A stretch of DNA of 64,000 nucleotides from an uncultured Pelagibacteraceae bacterium (GCA_902596675.1 CACJUO010000006.1:1-64000), one strand, 5' to 3'. Numbered from the stretch's first letter, positions 30,118-41,391 are shown. Program-made: numbers and translations. The notes: a model not told the origin generated them from the sequence alone.

Positions 30118-31203
30118 ATGAAAGGACAATGGAAATCTAATCTGTTAATAATATTAATTTCTACTTTAATAGGTCTTGTAATCTTTGAATTTGTTTTAAA
30201 AATGTATGGACGTTATAATCATTTATCTGAACAAAAATTAGTTTTATCTGATGCAATTTATGAAAAGCCAAAATCCTCTGTGCTTAAAAATGAGCATCCA
30301 GATCTTAAAATCATTATTTTAAATCAATATGATAGTGATGGAATAAGAAATCATGATGAAATTCAAACAAAAGATAAAAAAAACATCTATGGGATATTTG
30401 GAGATAGCCATGTTGAAAATATAAATATAAAGAATGAATTCCAGTTTACAACTTTATTAGATAATCATTTCAAGGATCAAAAATTTGTTAATTATGGAGT
30501 CGGAGGATATTCGATAGACCAAATATTTATAAGATATTTAACATTTTCAAAACACGATATTAAAAAAGTTTATTATGTTTTTAGTGGTAATGATGCTGGT
30601 CCAATTGGTTCTAATAATTTAATTGAATTTACCAACAATGATTATGAATTAATCAAACCAAAATTTAGATTATTGGAAAAAATAATTGGAAAATTAAATA
30701 TTACTTACTTTTTAATTGATACTTATTATATAATAAGATCTAAAATTTATCTTAAACACACCTTGGTTGATATAGATAATTACCCTAAAAAACTTGCTGA
30801 AAAACTTTATTATAAATTTTTATCAGAAAAAGCATCAAATAAAGATCAAATTGATAACGTTGTTATTTTTAATAAAATTTTACAAACTTTTAAAGAAGTT
30901 GCAAATAAAAATAACGCAAGTTTTAGTATTATAGTTCTTCCCTCAAAAGAAGAAAATGCTGCTTTTGAGAGATTGGTAAAAAATAAGGAAAATTTTGAAA
31001 TAATAAATCTTTATAGTTTAAGTAAAGAAATATTAAATGATTTTAATAAAAATTTAAAATTTGAAAACGATAGTCATTTTAATGAATATGGTAATTTAAT
31101 TATTTTCGAAATAATTAAAAATTTTTTAAGCAACCAAAATATAAATAAGGATTATATTCAACAGCTTGAAATAAAGAAAAAAATCGATGAATTTTATAAT
31201 TGA
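30118..31203 (+). CDS. Membrane-anchored SGNH/GDSL-hydrolase-like protein
   Basis: TM helix, IYGIFGDSHVEN, NYGVGGYSIDQ, ENDSHFNEYGN. Confidence 0.7.
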   Translation: MKGQWKSNLLIILISTLIGLVIFEFVLKMYGRYNHLSEQKLVLSDAIYEKPKSSVLKNEHPDLKIIILNQYDSDGIRNHDEIQTKDKKNIYGIFGDSHVENINIKNEFQFTTLLDNHFKDQKFVNYGVGGYSIDQIFIRYLTFSKHDIKKVYYVFSGNDAGPIGSNNLIEFTNNDYELIKPKFRLLEKIIGKLNITYFLIDTYYIIRSKIYLKHTLVDIDNYPKKLAEKLYYKFLSEKASNKDQIDNVVIFNKILQTFKEVANKNNASFSIIVLPSKEENAAFERLVKNKENFEIINLYSLSKEILNDFNKNLKFENDSHFNEYGNLIIFEIIKNFLSNQNINKDYIQQLEIKKKIDEFYN

Positions 31204-32222
31204 TTAATTTTTGGACTTTTCAAAATAGAAATAACAGTAAAATAAATTAAAATAGTTAAAAGATTTACCAAAAAAAGACTGAAATAAAACGAGAGAAATA
31301 CTGGAATTAAAATTAATAATTGTATGAAAAAAATACTTTGATATTTGTTAAATTTTTTCTGAAACAAGTGATGAATATGGCTGTTATCTCCTTTAAATGG
31401 ATTTTTTTTTAAAAAAAGTCTTTCTGAGAAAAGTCTAAACATATCAAGACCAGGAATTGACATTAACAAAAAAATATTATCTGCAAAATAAATCACATTT
31501 TGATTATAGAGTTTTATGATTAGGTATGAAAAAAAAAATCCAATCAATATAGATCCACTATCCCCTAAAAAGCATCTCATTTTTAAGTTTAAATACAGAA
31601 AAGAAAAAAAACTTATTAATAATAAAAAAATAAAAAAATTATAGCCAATCAGTACAAAAATAAAAAAAATGAGGAAAATCGAGTAAAACCCGACTTGACC
31701 GTCAATACCATCAAACATATTTATAGCATTAATAAATAGTAAAAAACACAAACATGTGAAAAATATATTTATTTTGGAGATATCAATTGGTTTTTGATAA
31801 AAAGATAAATGTATTTTATTTATTAAAATACTCTCGTCTAAATAAAGTAAAAAAACTATTACGATTGAAGTAATCAAAAATTTTAATAAATAACTAAGAT
31901 TAAATTTATCGTCAAATATCCCAATTAAATACATAAAAATACAACCCAAAAAAAATAAAATACAACTTTTTTTATTTTCAAAAAAAATCTGGTTAAAATC
32001 TAAAAATTTATTATCGTTAATAAGAAACATTATAATACTGAATAGAAATGGTAATAGTATAAGTGTACCACCCAACAAAGATATTTTATGATGATGTTTT
32101 TTTCTTAATTTATCAGGTATGTCGTAAATATTAAAAAATTGAGATAATTTTTTAAAATTGATAATTAAAAAAAAATTGAATAAAGAAAACAGTAATATGA
32201 GAGTTATATCAATTTTATTCAT
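31194..32222 (-). CDS. WecA/MraY-family undecaprenyl-phosphate glycosyl-1-phosphate transferase
   Basis: IGIFDDKFNLSYLLKF, NAINMFDGIDGQVG, CFLGDSGSILIGF, DNSHIHH. Confidence 0.9.
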   Translation of the reverse strand: MNKIDITLILLFSLFNFFLIINFKKLSQFFNIYDIPDKLRKKHHHKISLLGGTLILLPFLFSIIMFLINDNKFLDFNQIFFENKKSCILFFLGCIFMYLIGIFDDKFNLSYLLKFLITSIVIVFLLYLDESILINKIHLSFYQKPIDISKINIFFTCLCFLLFINAINMFDGIDGQVGFYSIFLIFFIFVLIGYNFFIFLLLISFFSFLYLNLKMRCFLGDSGSILIGFFFSYLIIKLYNQNVIYFADNIFLLMSIPGLDMFRLFSERLFLKKNPFKGDNSHIHHLFQKKFNKYQSIFFIQLLILIPVFLSFYFSLFLVNLLTILIYFTVISILKSPKINQL

Positions 32223-32247
32223 TTATAAGTCTTATGTAAATAAATTA

Positions 32248-33303
32248 TCAAATAACGATTTTTTTTAAATAATTTAAAATTCTTTTATTTAATGAATTTA
32301 ACATTTTATAATTAAGATTAATTTTATAACTTTTATTTTTAATTACTTTTTCTATTTTACTAAAATTTTGGTCATCTATGTTAATATAATGGTTTGAATT
32401 ATAATTTAAAAACGACAATTTTTTTTGATATTTTTTATCAAATAAAACTTTGGTGCCCATATTTAAAGCATCAATTGTGAAGAGAGAATAAGGATTTTCT
32501 GGTGATGAAATAATTAACCTTGTAATTTTAAGAAGTTTTTTGACTTTTGCCCTGCTTATAATTCCAAGATTTTTAAGACCTTTAATATTATTAATTTTAT
32601 CTCCAACACAGCTTACACTATAACCTTTTTTTAAAAGATATTTTATCAGGTTATTTAATTTAAAGTGTTCTTTTACAGAATAATTTCTATTATAGATTAG
32701 TAAATCGATTTTTTTATTTTTAACAGATTTTCCGTTTATTTTTAAATTAGAAAACAAAAGATAATTAAAATTTAGTTTATGATAATCTCTTTTTAGAAAC
32801 ATGCTTGAAAGTAAATCTGTAGAAAAAAGTAAACTTTTAAATCTTTTAAAAATTACAAACATCGATAATCTATAAAAAAATGGGACTAAAATAATTCTTA
32901 TTAATGCTGAAATATTTTCTATTTTTTTTTTAGGTAAAAAACCTGTTATAGGTCCTATTAATGTTTTTGGGGGTAAAAAATAAAATAATAAGAAATTCCA
33001 CAATGGAATAAAATTAAGATATAAAACTTTTTTACTTTGTAAATAGTTTATCCACAGATAGAATATACCAAATAAAGGCCAATAATAATTTTCAAACAAA
33101 GAAAAATTAATTATTTTTTTTTCATTTTTTTTACTTTTTTTAATTTCACCATTGGAAACAAAATAAGTGTTATCAGGAGTTTTAACAAAAATATTTACTT
33201 TTTTAATATTTGAAATGTCCTTTGCAAAATTTCTGGCTAGAATGCCTTCGCCTCTGAATGAAGAAAAATCACAAGCCCATGCAAATATTGTTATTTTTTT
33301 CAT
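32248..33303 (-). CDS. Glycosyltransferase (GT-B/GT4-like)
   Basis: FRGEGILARNFAK; ISSPENPYSLFTIDALNMGTKVLFD. Confidence 0.6.
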   Translation of the reverse strand: MKKITIFAWACDFSSFRGEGILARNFAKDISNIKKVNIFVKTPDNTYFVSNGEIKKSKKNEKKIINFSLFENYYWPLFGIFYLWINYLQSKKVLYLNFIPLWNFLLFYFLPPKTLIGPITGFLPKKKIENISALIRIILVPFFYRLSMFVIFKRFKSLLFSTDLLSSMFLKRDYHKLNFNYLLFSNLKINGKSVKNKKIDLLIYNRNYSVKEHFKLNNLIKYLLKKGYSVSCVGDKINNIKGLKNLGIISRAKVKKLLKITRLIISSPENPYSLFTIDALNMGTKVLFDKKYQKKLSFLNYNSNHYINIDDQNFSKIEKVIKNKSYKINLNYKMLNSLNKRILNYLKKIVI

Positions 33304-34748
33304 TTATAGAAATTTACTATTATTTTTTTAAAATATTTTCCGTATAAGATATATTTAACCATATAAGTAGCTGATAATACCAGTCGTTTTAATCTTCTTT
33401 TTGTTTCATATCTTAATCTCCAAAGCCATTCTAATCCAAGATAATCAAATAACTTAGGGACTTCTTTTTCATCTCCTGCAGCAATTGCTAAACCTCCGCC
33501 TATACAAACAATTTTAAGATTATTATTAATTGTGTGATAGTAAAAAGCAACTTGTTCTTGTTTGGGCGTTGGCAATGTTAAAAATATTAGTTCATTTTCA
33601 TCAACTGATGGTAAATCACTGATAATAGTTTTGATGTCTCCATAAGGTAGGTTCGAATTTTTTAATTCCAAATCTGAAAATTTTCTGCTTAAAAATTTTT
33701 TTGTTTTACCTGTAAGGTTTCCAATTACATGAAGTTTTCGAATATTTTTAGGTTGCTTAATTAGTTCTATCAATTGCCTCCCTGCAATTTTTTTACTTTT
33801 TTGGATCATTATTTTGTGGAAGATACCATCTCCCCAAAAAAATAAATTTTTCGAAACTTTTATGTCCCCTTTGTAGAGAAAACTCAATGAAGCTAAATTT
33901 AATGCAGAAAGGATATATCCTTTGTCCCATTCAAAATTAATATAATCTCTTATAAGTCTAATATTAACTTTTATTTTTTTTAAATTATAAAAATTTTTCT
34001 TAAATAAATATGAAGAAATTATTAAGAAAATGAAAATACCACCTGATATAAACACTCTTTTAAAAATTTTTTTAGGATTAAGAATTAATCGAAACAACCA
34101 TTCAAATCCATATTTTCTAAAAACCATAGGTGCTCTTTTTTCTAGTCCTGTAAAAAAATTAAATGCAGCACCTATACTTAAAAAATTAACACAATTTAAA
34201 TTCCTGGAATTAATTTTTACCCATTTTTCTTGTTTAGGGGCTCCTAATCCTACAAATACAATATCTGGATTAAATTCATTTATATTTTGAACTATTTTAT
34301 GATCGTCAAACTTGAATTTACTACCGAACGGAGGCGATAAAATTGCAATATTTTCTGAGTGAATATTTTTGTATTTCTCACTAATTTTTTTTTTAAGATT
34401 TTCTAAATTTGAAATTTCACCTCCAATAAAAAAAAGTTTTATTTGATGAGGATTATTATTTATCTTCTCTAATAACTTCTCAAAAAAATCATAGCCTGTA
34501 ATACGTAAAGGTTTTGTTTTTTTTTTGTAAAAAATTAAAGATGAAAAATAAACTCCAATACCATCTACAAATATATGTTTACTTTTTAAAACTGATCTCA
34601 TAAAGGATGAATTTTTTAAAGTTTCTATATAAGAGTGTGTATTAAAAAAAATTAGATGTTTAAAATTTTTATTATCTCTGTTCAATAATTGGTCTAAAAC
34701 TAAATCTGGATTACTAATTAGCTTAAGATTGTCTATATATTTTTTCAT
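33300..34748 (-). CDS. Tandem WecG/TagA/CpsF-family glycosyltransferase (two WecG-like domains)
   Basis: N-half FVDGIGV, FVGLGAPKQEKW, IGAAFNFFTGLEKRAP, GFEWLFRL; C-half GDGIFH, LTLPTPKQEQV, IGGGLAIAAGDEKEVP, GLEWLWRL. Confidence 0.8.
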   Translation of the reverse strand: MKKYIDNLKLISNPDLVLDQLLNRDNKNFKHLIFFNTHSYIETLKNSSFMRSVLKSKHIFVDGIGVYFSSLIFYKKKTKPLRITGYDFFEKLLEKINNNPHQIKLFFIGGEISNLENLKKKISEKYKNIHSENIAILSPPFGSKFKFDDHKIVQNINEFNPDIVFVGLGAPKQEKWVKINSRNLNCVNFLSIGAAFNFFTGLEKRAPMVFRKYGFEWLFRLILNPKKIFKRVFISGGIFIFLIISSYLFKKNFYNLKKIKVNIRLIRDYINFEWDKGYILSALNLASLSFLYKGDIKVSKNLFFWGDGIFHKIMIQKSKKIAGRQLIELIKQPKNIRKLHVIGNLTGKTKKFLSRKFSDLELKNSNLPYGDIKTIISDLPSVDENELIFLTLPTPKQEQVAFYYHTINNNLKIVCIGGGLAIAAGDEKEVPKLFDYLGLEWLWRLRYETKRRLKRLVLSATYMVKYILYGKYFKKIIVNFYK

Positions 34749-35466
34749 ATTTATAATTGTATTTTGTAGAATAAATTAATTTATAAAAAAATTTTCTTGA
34801 TGTAAATTTTGATATAATAAATTTTATAATCTCTTTAGCTAAACCTTTAATATCTAAATTTTTTTTCATTATTATCGTTTTTAGAGAAGGAAATGTTGAT
34901 AAACCATCAAGAGAAAAAATAGTTATTGGCAAATATATTTTTTTCAGACCATTTTTTTTAATATTTTCTTTCATCCAATCTCCATCAGCAGTAATTAAAT
35001 AGTTTTCATCATAAAAAATAATATCATTTTTTTTAACTGGGGATCTCACAAAGGAACTATGGGTAAAAGTATTTTTATCATAAAAATATTTTTTTTTAGG
35101 AAAAAATAAAATATTTTTATATTTTAAGATAGTAACAAACTGCCCATTTAGATTTTTTTTTATTTTATTATTTATAATTCTTAGAGAGTTTTTTGAAAAA
35201 AAAATATCTCCTGAATTTAAATAAATTGTAAAATTATCATAAGTTAATTTTTCACCAATATTCATAGCATTATATATTGATGAATCTTTCCCAACAATAA
35301 ATTTTATTTTGTTTGATTTATTTTTTTTTAAAAATTTTTTTTCCAATTTTTTAGCGATAATAAAGTGTTTATATTTTTTAAAACTTTGATTTTTTACTGA
35401 GTCTATGGTTTTTTTTAAATCTTTTTTATTACCATCAGAGACACTAATAATATTGATTATTTTCAT
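34723..35466 (-). CDS. Family 2 glycosyltransferase (WcaA-like)
   Basis: KIINIISVSDGNKKDLKKTIDSVKNQSFK, YNAMNIGEKLTYDNFTIYLNSGDIF. Confidence 0.75.
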   Translation of the reverse strand: MKIINIISVSDGNKKDLKKTIDSVKNQSFKKYKHFIIAKKLEKKFLKKNKSNKIKFIVGKDSSIYNAMNIGEKLTYDNFTIYLNSGDIFFSKNSLRIINNKIKKNLNGQFVTILKYKNILFFPKKKYFYDKNTFTHSSFVRSPVKKNDIIFYDENYLITADGDWMKENIKKNGLKKIYLPITIFSLDGLSTFPSLKTIIMKKNLDIKGLAKEIIKFIISKFTSRKFFYKLIYSTKYNYKYEKIYRQS

Positions 35467-35469
35467 CTA

Positions 35470-36435
35470 TTAAGAATTATTTTTTAAATAATCTAAATAT
35501 GTTAATTCTAAAGCAATTTCTAATTTAGTTTTTTTAAAATTAATAATTTTTCTTAATTTTTTTGTGTTTAATAACTTTCTTAATGTCCCATCTGGCATGT
35601 TTTTACGAAATAAAATCTTATTTTTAAAACCTATTATTTTACTCAAAATTGTTACTAATTTTTTAATACTTATCTCTTGTGAACTACCTATGTTTAAATG
35701 TTTGTTTTTGAAACCATTTAAGTAAAATTTTTTCTTTGATACTCTCAATAATTTTTCTACAACTGATGCCAAATCATCAACAAATAAAAAATCTCTCTTT
35801 GCCTTTCCTGTCCCCCAAACTTCTAGAGTTTTATTTTTAATTTTTGCTTCATGGATTTTTCTTATAAGTGCTGGAATGACATGGCTGTCATTAAGATCAT
35901 AATTGTCTCCATAACCAAATAAATTTGTTGGCATTAAACTTCTATAATCTAAATTATGAGTTTTTTCGTATTGTTTGTTATAAAATTCACACATTTTGAG
36001 ACCTGCTATTTTAGCAATTGCATATGCTTCATTGGTAGGTTCTAAATCACCAGATAACAACTCCTCCTCTTGTATTGGCTGTTTTGAGTATTTTGGATAT
36101 ATACAACTTGACCCTAAAAAAATTATTTTACGAATATTATTTAAAAAGGCTGAGTGAATTAAATTATTCTGAATTGAAATATTTTCATAATAAAATTCTG
36201 CAGGTTTCTCGTTGTTTATTTTTATTCCACCAACTTTTGCGGCACAAATTATAATAATTTTAGGTTTTTTTTTCTTGATAAAATTTTTAACTTTAACAAA
36301 CTCTGTCAAATTTAATTTTTTTTTATTTACGGTTATTATATTTTTATATTTATTTTTTTTTAAACACTTAACTATTGCACTTCCCACCATACCATTGTGG
36401 CCTGCAACAAATATTCTATCTTTTTTGGATATCAT
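35470..36435 (-). CDS. fcl: GDP-L-fucose synthase
   Basis: [54 protein letters not shown]. Confidence 0.93.
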   Translation of the reverse strand: MISKKDRIFVAGHNGMVGSAIVKCLKKNKYKNIITVNKKKLNLTEFVKVKNFIKKKKPKIIIICAAKVGGIKINNEKPAEFYYENISIQNNLIHSAFLNNIRKIIFLGSSCIYPKYSKQPIQEEELLSGDLEPTNEAYAIAKIAGLKMCEFYNKQYEKTHNLDYRSLMPTNLFGYGDNYDLNDSHVIPALIRKIHEAKIKNKTLEVWGTGKAKRDFLFVDDLASVVEKLLRVSKKKFYLNGFKNKHLNIGSSQEISIKKLVTILSKIIGFKNKILFRKNMPDGTLRKLLNTKKLRKIINFKKTKLEIALELTYLDYLKNNS

Positions 36436-37522
36436 TTTTTTTTAATTCAATTTTGGATAAGTATAAATCTTCTTCAACCATTTCTTTCACCATAGATTGA
36501 AAAGATATCTTAGGTTTCCATCCTAAAACTCTTTTAGCCAAAGATGAATCGCCTTTTAAATTTTCAACTTCTGTGGGTCTATAATATTTCTTATCTATTT
36601 TAATAATAGTTTGATTTAAATTTAAATTTGGAAATCTTTTTTTATCAAAACTTTTTAATATTCCTACTTCTTTTAGACCTTTGTTTTTCCAAATAATTTT
36701 TAACTTCAGAGCTTTACATGATATTTCAACAAATTTTCTTACGGTATATTGTTTATTAGTAGATATAACTAAATCATATGGTTTTTTTTGTTGAAGCATA
36801 AGCCATTGCATTTTTGCATAATCTCTCGCATGACCCCAGTCCCTTAATGCATCTAAATTACCTAAATACAATGTCTTCTCCAAACCGTAACAAATTTTGC
36901 TTAAACCTAAAGTTATTTTTCGAGTTACAAATGTTTCTCCTCTTCTAGGAGACTCATGATTAAATAAAATTCCATTACAGGCGTGAATACCGTATGCTTC
37001 TCTATAATTTTTAACAATCCAATAACTGAATAATTTAGATACGGCATATGGTGATCTAGGATAAAATTTTGTTTTTTCGTCCTGAGGAATTTTTTTTGTG
37101 TTTCCGTAAAGTTCTGAAGTGGATGCTTGGTAAAATTTTATTTTTTTTGTCATATTGAGTAACCTAATGGCCTCTAATATTCTTAAAGTCCCCAAAGCAT
37201 TAACATCAGAGGTATATTCTGGAATTTCAAAGCTTACCGAAACATGAGATTGTGCTGCTAAATTATATATTTCATCTGGCTTAATTTTTTGAATTATACT
37301 TATGATACTTGAACTGTCTGTTAAATCTCCATAATGAAGAAAAAATCGTTTACCTTTTTTATGAATATCTTCGTAAATATGATCAATTCTGGCCGTATTG
37401 TTAATTAAAGATGCTCTTCTTTTAATTCCGTGAACTTCGTAGTTTTTATTTAATAAAAACTCTGCCAAATATGAACCATCCTGTCCAGTTACACCCGTAA
37501 TTAAAGCTTTTTTTTTTTTCAT
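36416..37522 (-). CDS. gmd: GDP-mannose 4,6-dehydratase
   Basis: [59 protein letters not shown]. Confidence 0.95.
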   Translation of the reverse strand: MKKKKALITGVTGQDGSYLAEFLLNKNYEVHGIKRRASLINNTARIDHIYEDIHKKGKRFFLHYGDLTDSSSIISIIQKIKPDEIYNLAAQSHVSVSFEIPEYTSDVNALGTLRILEAIRLLNMTKKIKFYQASTSELYGNTKKIPQDEKTKFYPRSPYAVSKLFSYWIVKNYREAYGIHACNGILFNHESPRRGETFVTRKITLGLSKICYGLEKTLYLGNLDALRDWGHARDYAKMQWLMLQQKKPYDLVISTNKQYTVRKFVEISCKALKLKIIWKNKGLKEVGILKSFDKKRFPNLNLNQTIIKIDKKYYRPTEVENLKGDSSLAKRVLGWKPKISFQSMVKEMVEEDLYLSKIELKKNDIQKR

Positions 37523-38604
37523 ACAAATTTATTTATAATTTTACATACCAATCTTATATCTTTTTCTGAATGTGAAAATGAAATTGGCAAACTTATAACC
37601 GATTTGTGAATTTCTTCTGATATTAAAAAACTTTTATTTATAATTTTTTTTAAAGAATTTTGTTTATGAGGAGCAACAGGATAATGACAGGATACCTCAA
37701 TTTTATTTCTTTTTAGGTAATTAATTAAATTTTTTCTGTTTTTGTATCTTATAGGATAAATATGATATACGTTTTCTCCATTTTCTGATGGTGCAGGTTT
37801 AACCACTTTGTCAGTCAGATGTTTGTCATAAATTTTTGCTAATTTAATTTTGTGTTTATTCATTGAATTAAGTTTTTTTAATTTTTTATTTAAAAAAGCA
37901 GCCTGAAAATCATCTAACCTAGAATTAAAACCAATAATTTCAGTAAAATTTTTTTTTTTGAAGCCATAATTTCTAAGATAATTAAGATTTTTAAAAAATT
38001 TTTTTTGATTTGTAGTAACAATTCCTCCATCTCCTAACCCACCTAAATTTTTTGTTGGATAAAAGCTAAAACAACCGAATTCACCAAAGGTTCCAGTAAA
38101 TTTATTCTTATATCTTGATCCATGCGATTGGGCACAGTCCTCTATCAAAAATAATTTATACTTTTTTTTAATATTTATTATTTGATCCATTTGGCAAGAT
38201 CTCCCATACAAATGTGTAATTAATATTGCTTTAGATTTTTTAGTAATTTTCTTTTCTATTTTATTTGGATCAATTGTGTAAGTATTAATGTCAGGTTCAA
38301 CTAAAACTGGTTTAAGATTATTTGCCAGAACTGCATTCAATGCTGCAATATATGAACATGATGACATTATAACCTCTGAATTTTTTGGTAAATTTAAACA
38401 TTTCAATGAAAGAAATAGTGCATCATATCCACTATTAACTCCAACAGCATATTTTGAATTTAAAAAACTTGCAAAATTATGTTCAAAAGTTTTTAAATGT
38501 TTACCAAGTATATATGAACCCGAATTCCAAAATGAACTAAAAACTTTTTTAAAATTTGGAACTGTTGCTTCATTAACTTTTTTTAAATTTTCATATCTAA
38601 TCAT
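37519..38604 (-). CDS. DegT/DnrJ/EryC1 sugar aminotransferase (FdtB/QdtB-like)
   Basis: [45 protein letters not shown]; next to a QdtA/FdtA-like gene. Confidence 0.9.
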   Translation of the reverse strand: MIRYENLKKVNEATVPNFKKVFSSFWNSGSYILGKHLKTFEHNFASFLNSKYAVGVNSGYDALFLSLKCLNLPKNSEVIMSSCSYIAALNAVLANNLKPVLVEPDINTYTIDPNKIEKKITKKSKAILITHLYGRSCQMDQIINIKKKYKLFLIEDCAQSHGSRYKNKFTGTFGEFGCFSFYPTKNLGGLGDGGIVTTNQKKFFKNLNYLRNYGFKKKNFTEIIGFNSRLDDFQAAFLNKKLKKLNSMNKHKIKLAKIYDKHLTDKVVKPAPSENGENVYHIYPIRYKNRKNLINYLKRNKIEVSCHYPVAPHKQNSLKKIINKSFLISEEIHKSVISLPISFSHSEKDIRLVCKIINKFV

Positions 38605-38608
38605 AATC

Positions 38609-38968
38609 TTAATAAGGAGTATCTATATAATCGTTTTTTTTATAATTTTCTGAGCATAATACAAGTAATATACAATTTTTAGAAAAATTTTTCATGAAGT
38701 GCCAATCTCTTGGATTAAGCAAAAGGCATTTATTTTTTTTGTTCAAAAGGTATTTTTTTTTTGATTTATTATCATTAACAAATATTTCACAGTAACCGTT
38801 AATACATATAAGCGCTTGTGTATTTTTTTTATGTCTATGTTTTCCTCTTATTCCAACAGCGTCGTAAATAAAGTAAACTCTTTTTATTTTAAAATTAATT
38901 TCTTTTTCTATTACTGTAAGTGTACCCCTATTATCTTTAAAATTTTTAAGATTTATTATTTTTGCCAT
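38609..38968 (-). CDS. dTDP-6-deoxy-hex-4-ulose 3,4-ketoisomerase (FdtA/QdtA-like cupin)
   Basis: FKDNRGTLTVIE, IKRVYFIYDA..GIRGKHRHKKNTQALICINGYCEI. Confidence 0.88.
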   Translation of the reverse strand: MAKIINLKNFKDNRGTLTVIEKEINFKIKRVYFIYDAVGIRGKHRHKKNTQALICINGYCEIFVNDNKSKKKYLLNKKNKCLLLNPRDWHFMKNFSKNCILLVLCSENYKKNDYIDTPY

Positions 38969-39927
38969 TATTTTATTTTTAAAAAATTTTCATTCATCAT
39001 TAATCTTTTAATTAATCTAAATATAAAAATACCCTCGGTATAATATTTTTCATAAAAATTAGTGTCTTTAAATATTTTATCTTTATTTAATTTTTTTGTT
39101 ATACTAAGCAATTTCATCAAATAAGGTCTGTAAATTTTTTCCTTTATATTATCTGTAATTCTATAGCCTCCTATATAAATAGTTTTTTTGTTTAAAAGTT
39201 TAACACTATGAAAATGATAAAATATTAAATTAAACTTAATTTTATTGTTTAATTTTAAAAATTTTAAATTTTTCAAAGCTTTATATTGTTGAACATTCCA
39301 GGGCGCAACACCACCACCTAAATTATTTAAAATATGCACTTTATTGTATTTTTTAGGCCATTTATCTAAATATTTTTGATCTCCAAATTTACCGTTTTCA
39401 AATCTATTATAGCACCATTTAATACATTGCTTCCTCCAATCAGAAAGTATTTTTTTTCCTTCTAAATTATTCTTAAAATACATAAACTGAACACAATATA
39501 TCCCACTTGTATCTGTTTGATCGTACCTTTTAGAGTAATTATGTTTTGATATTATACATGAGGATTTATTTGCCTCATTGATTAAAATTTTAGGATCTCT
39601 GTAAAAGAATAAATCTGCATCTAAATATGTACAAGATTTTAATTTAAATTTTTTAAATAAATAAAGAATTGTTGATCCAGTACATGTCCAGAAATACTCA
39701 GTTTGCGTTCTTTCTTTTTTTATTTTTTTTAATTTTTGATCTTCGAAATCATTTAATGAAATAACAATAACATTTTTTAATTTTTTTTTTTTAAGAAATT
39801 CATATGTCAAGTTATCAAATGCAAAAACAAACAAATTAAAATTTTTTGTGACTTTTTTAAGTGAATAGTACAAACTTAATCCTCTTGATAGGTAACTAAA
39901 ATTGAATAATGTGCAATAATTCTGCAT
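38968..39927 (-). CDS. GT-A fold glycosyltransferase (GT8-like)
   Basis: TYLDADLFFYRDP DXD motif; GDQKYLDKWP. Confidence 0.6.
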   Translation of the reverse strand: MQNYCTLFNFSYLSRGLSLYYSLKKVTKNFNLFVFAFDNLTYEFLKKKKLKNVIVISLNDFEDQKLKKIKKERTQTEYFWTCTGSTILYLFKKFKLKSCTYLDADLFFYRDPKILINEANKSSCIISKHNYSKRYDQTDTSGIYCVQFMYFKNNLEGKKILSDWRKQCIKWCYNRFENGKFGDQKYLDKWPKKYNKVHILNNLGGGVAPWNVQQYKALKNLKFLKLNNKIKFNLIFYHFHSVKLLNKKTIYIGGYRITDNIKEKIYRPYLMKLLSITKKLNKDKIFKDTNFYEKYYTEGIFIFRLIKRLMMNENFLKIK

Positions 39928-40634
39928 TATTTTTTTTTTGCCACAACTAAGTTGTCTAAATACATATCGTTATTATTTGGAAAAATAGAAATTATTAAAC
40001 CAATAAAATTGAAAAATGAAAAAAATATTAAGCTTAAACTTTTTGATAAAAAGTTTTTATTTTCATATAATTTTTTATAAATATAACAATTAAGAAGTTG
40101 AGCTATTACAGATAAATCATTTCCAATTTTAACTTGTTCTAAAATTTCAAAATTTTCTTTTTCGAGAATATATTTTAATCCAAAAGAAGTATACCTTGCA
40201 TAATCATATGGCTGCTCGTGCTCGTCCCAAAAAAAAGGTAGGGTTAAAATAATTAATCCATTTTTTTTTAATACTCTATTTGTTTCTCTCAAAAATTGGT
40301 TAGGTTCAAAAACATGTTCCAAAACTTCAGAGCATATCGCTGAGTCAAAAGTTTCGTCCCCAAATGGAAAATTCTTTCCATCGTATGTAAAGTCTGCAGA
40401 ATTTTTATTTTCATTTTCAATTTCTAAACCAAAATAACTTTTGCAATGTTTAAATAAGTTTTTATAAGGTTTGTTTCCACAACCAATGTCAATTAAATTA
40501 CCACCTAATTTTGGGGAATATTTTTTATAAAATTTAAATAAATTTCTTCTAGAAAAATAAAATGGATGTACCAGAAATAACCAGTGTGGTTGAAAATTCA
40601 TAAGTGCTATAAATTTTTTAAAATATTTAATCAT
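39927..40634 (-). CDS. Class I SAM-dependent methyltransferase
   Basis: LIDIGCGNKPYKNL, DSAICSEVLEHVFEP. Confidence 0.88.
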   Translation of the reverse strand: MIKYFKKFIALMNFQPHWLFLVHPFYFSRRNLFKFYKKYSPKLGGNLIDIGCGNKPYKNLFKHCKSYFGLEIENENKNSADFTYDGKNFPFGDETFDSAICSEVLEHVFEPNQFLRETNRVLKKNGLIILTLPFFWDEHEQPYDYARYTSFGLKYILEKENFEILEQVKIGNDLSVIAQLLNCYIYKKLYENKNFLSKSLSLIFFSFFNFIGLIISIFPNNNDMYLDNLVVAKKK

Positions 40635-41391
40635 AATCAGTTTTCTTATTTCGGAAATAAAGATTGAGGTACTTTAACTGAAAAATTTCAGGCTTAGTAA
40701 TTTTTTTTTCTTCTAAAATATACTTTTCTTTAAAAAAGTTTAAAAAGGAATTATAACTTAAAATCCAGCTAGGATAAGTTGATTTATAAACATTTTTACT
40801 TGGTTTTTGAACATAAATTTCATCAAAAATTTTCTGGCTAAATGGTGTTTTAAGAATAATTATATAATCAGGGTTTAAATTTAACAAATCCTTTAATAAC
40901 TTTTGATATTTTTCTAAGTATTGCAATGAACTTGAGGCAATTATTATGTCTGGTAAAAAAATGTTTTTATACTCTTCAATATCATTGAAAAAATTTAATT
41001 CATTATTTTGAAAATTTTTTTTACCTTCTATAACAAAATTTTTTTGCTCAATTATTGACCAATTGAATTTATTTTTTATTTTATCTTTATACTTAAAATA
41101 TAGGGATCCTAATGAACCGCCAAAATCTAGTATATTAATTGATTTATTTTTATCTGAATAATTTTTAAAAATTTTTAATAGATATTCATCAATATCAATT
41201 TGGTATGAAATTACAGAGTCTCTCTCATAACCTTTTTTTGTATTTTTTACATGCAATGCAGATTTGATTACCTTTTCAAGTATTTCTTTTGAGTCATAAC
41301 CTACTGAATTAGCCCTAGCTATTGCCCAGTTTTTGTATGGGCCCTTATAATAAATTTTTCTTCTAACAAATTTTTTAATTAAATTAATCAT
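40627..41391 (-). CDS. TIGR04325-like methyltransferase
   Basis: Y.NWAIARANSVGYDSKEIL, NILDFGGSLGSLYFKYK; internal ATG at 41391 fits the upstream gene end better than 41460. Confidence 0.65.
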   Translation of the reverse strand: MINLIKKFVRRKIYYKGPYKNWAIARANSVGYDSKEILEKVIKSALHVKNTKKGYERDSVISYQIDIDEYLLKIFKNYSDKNKSINILDFGGSLGSLYFKYKDKIKNKFNWSIIEQKNFVIEGKKNFQNNELNFFNDIEEYKNIFLPDIIIASSSLQYLEKYQKLLKDLLNLNPDYIIILKTPFSQKIFDEIYVQKPSKNVYKSTYPSWILSYNSFLNFFKEKYILEEKKITKPEIFQLKYLNLYFRNKKTDYD

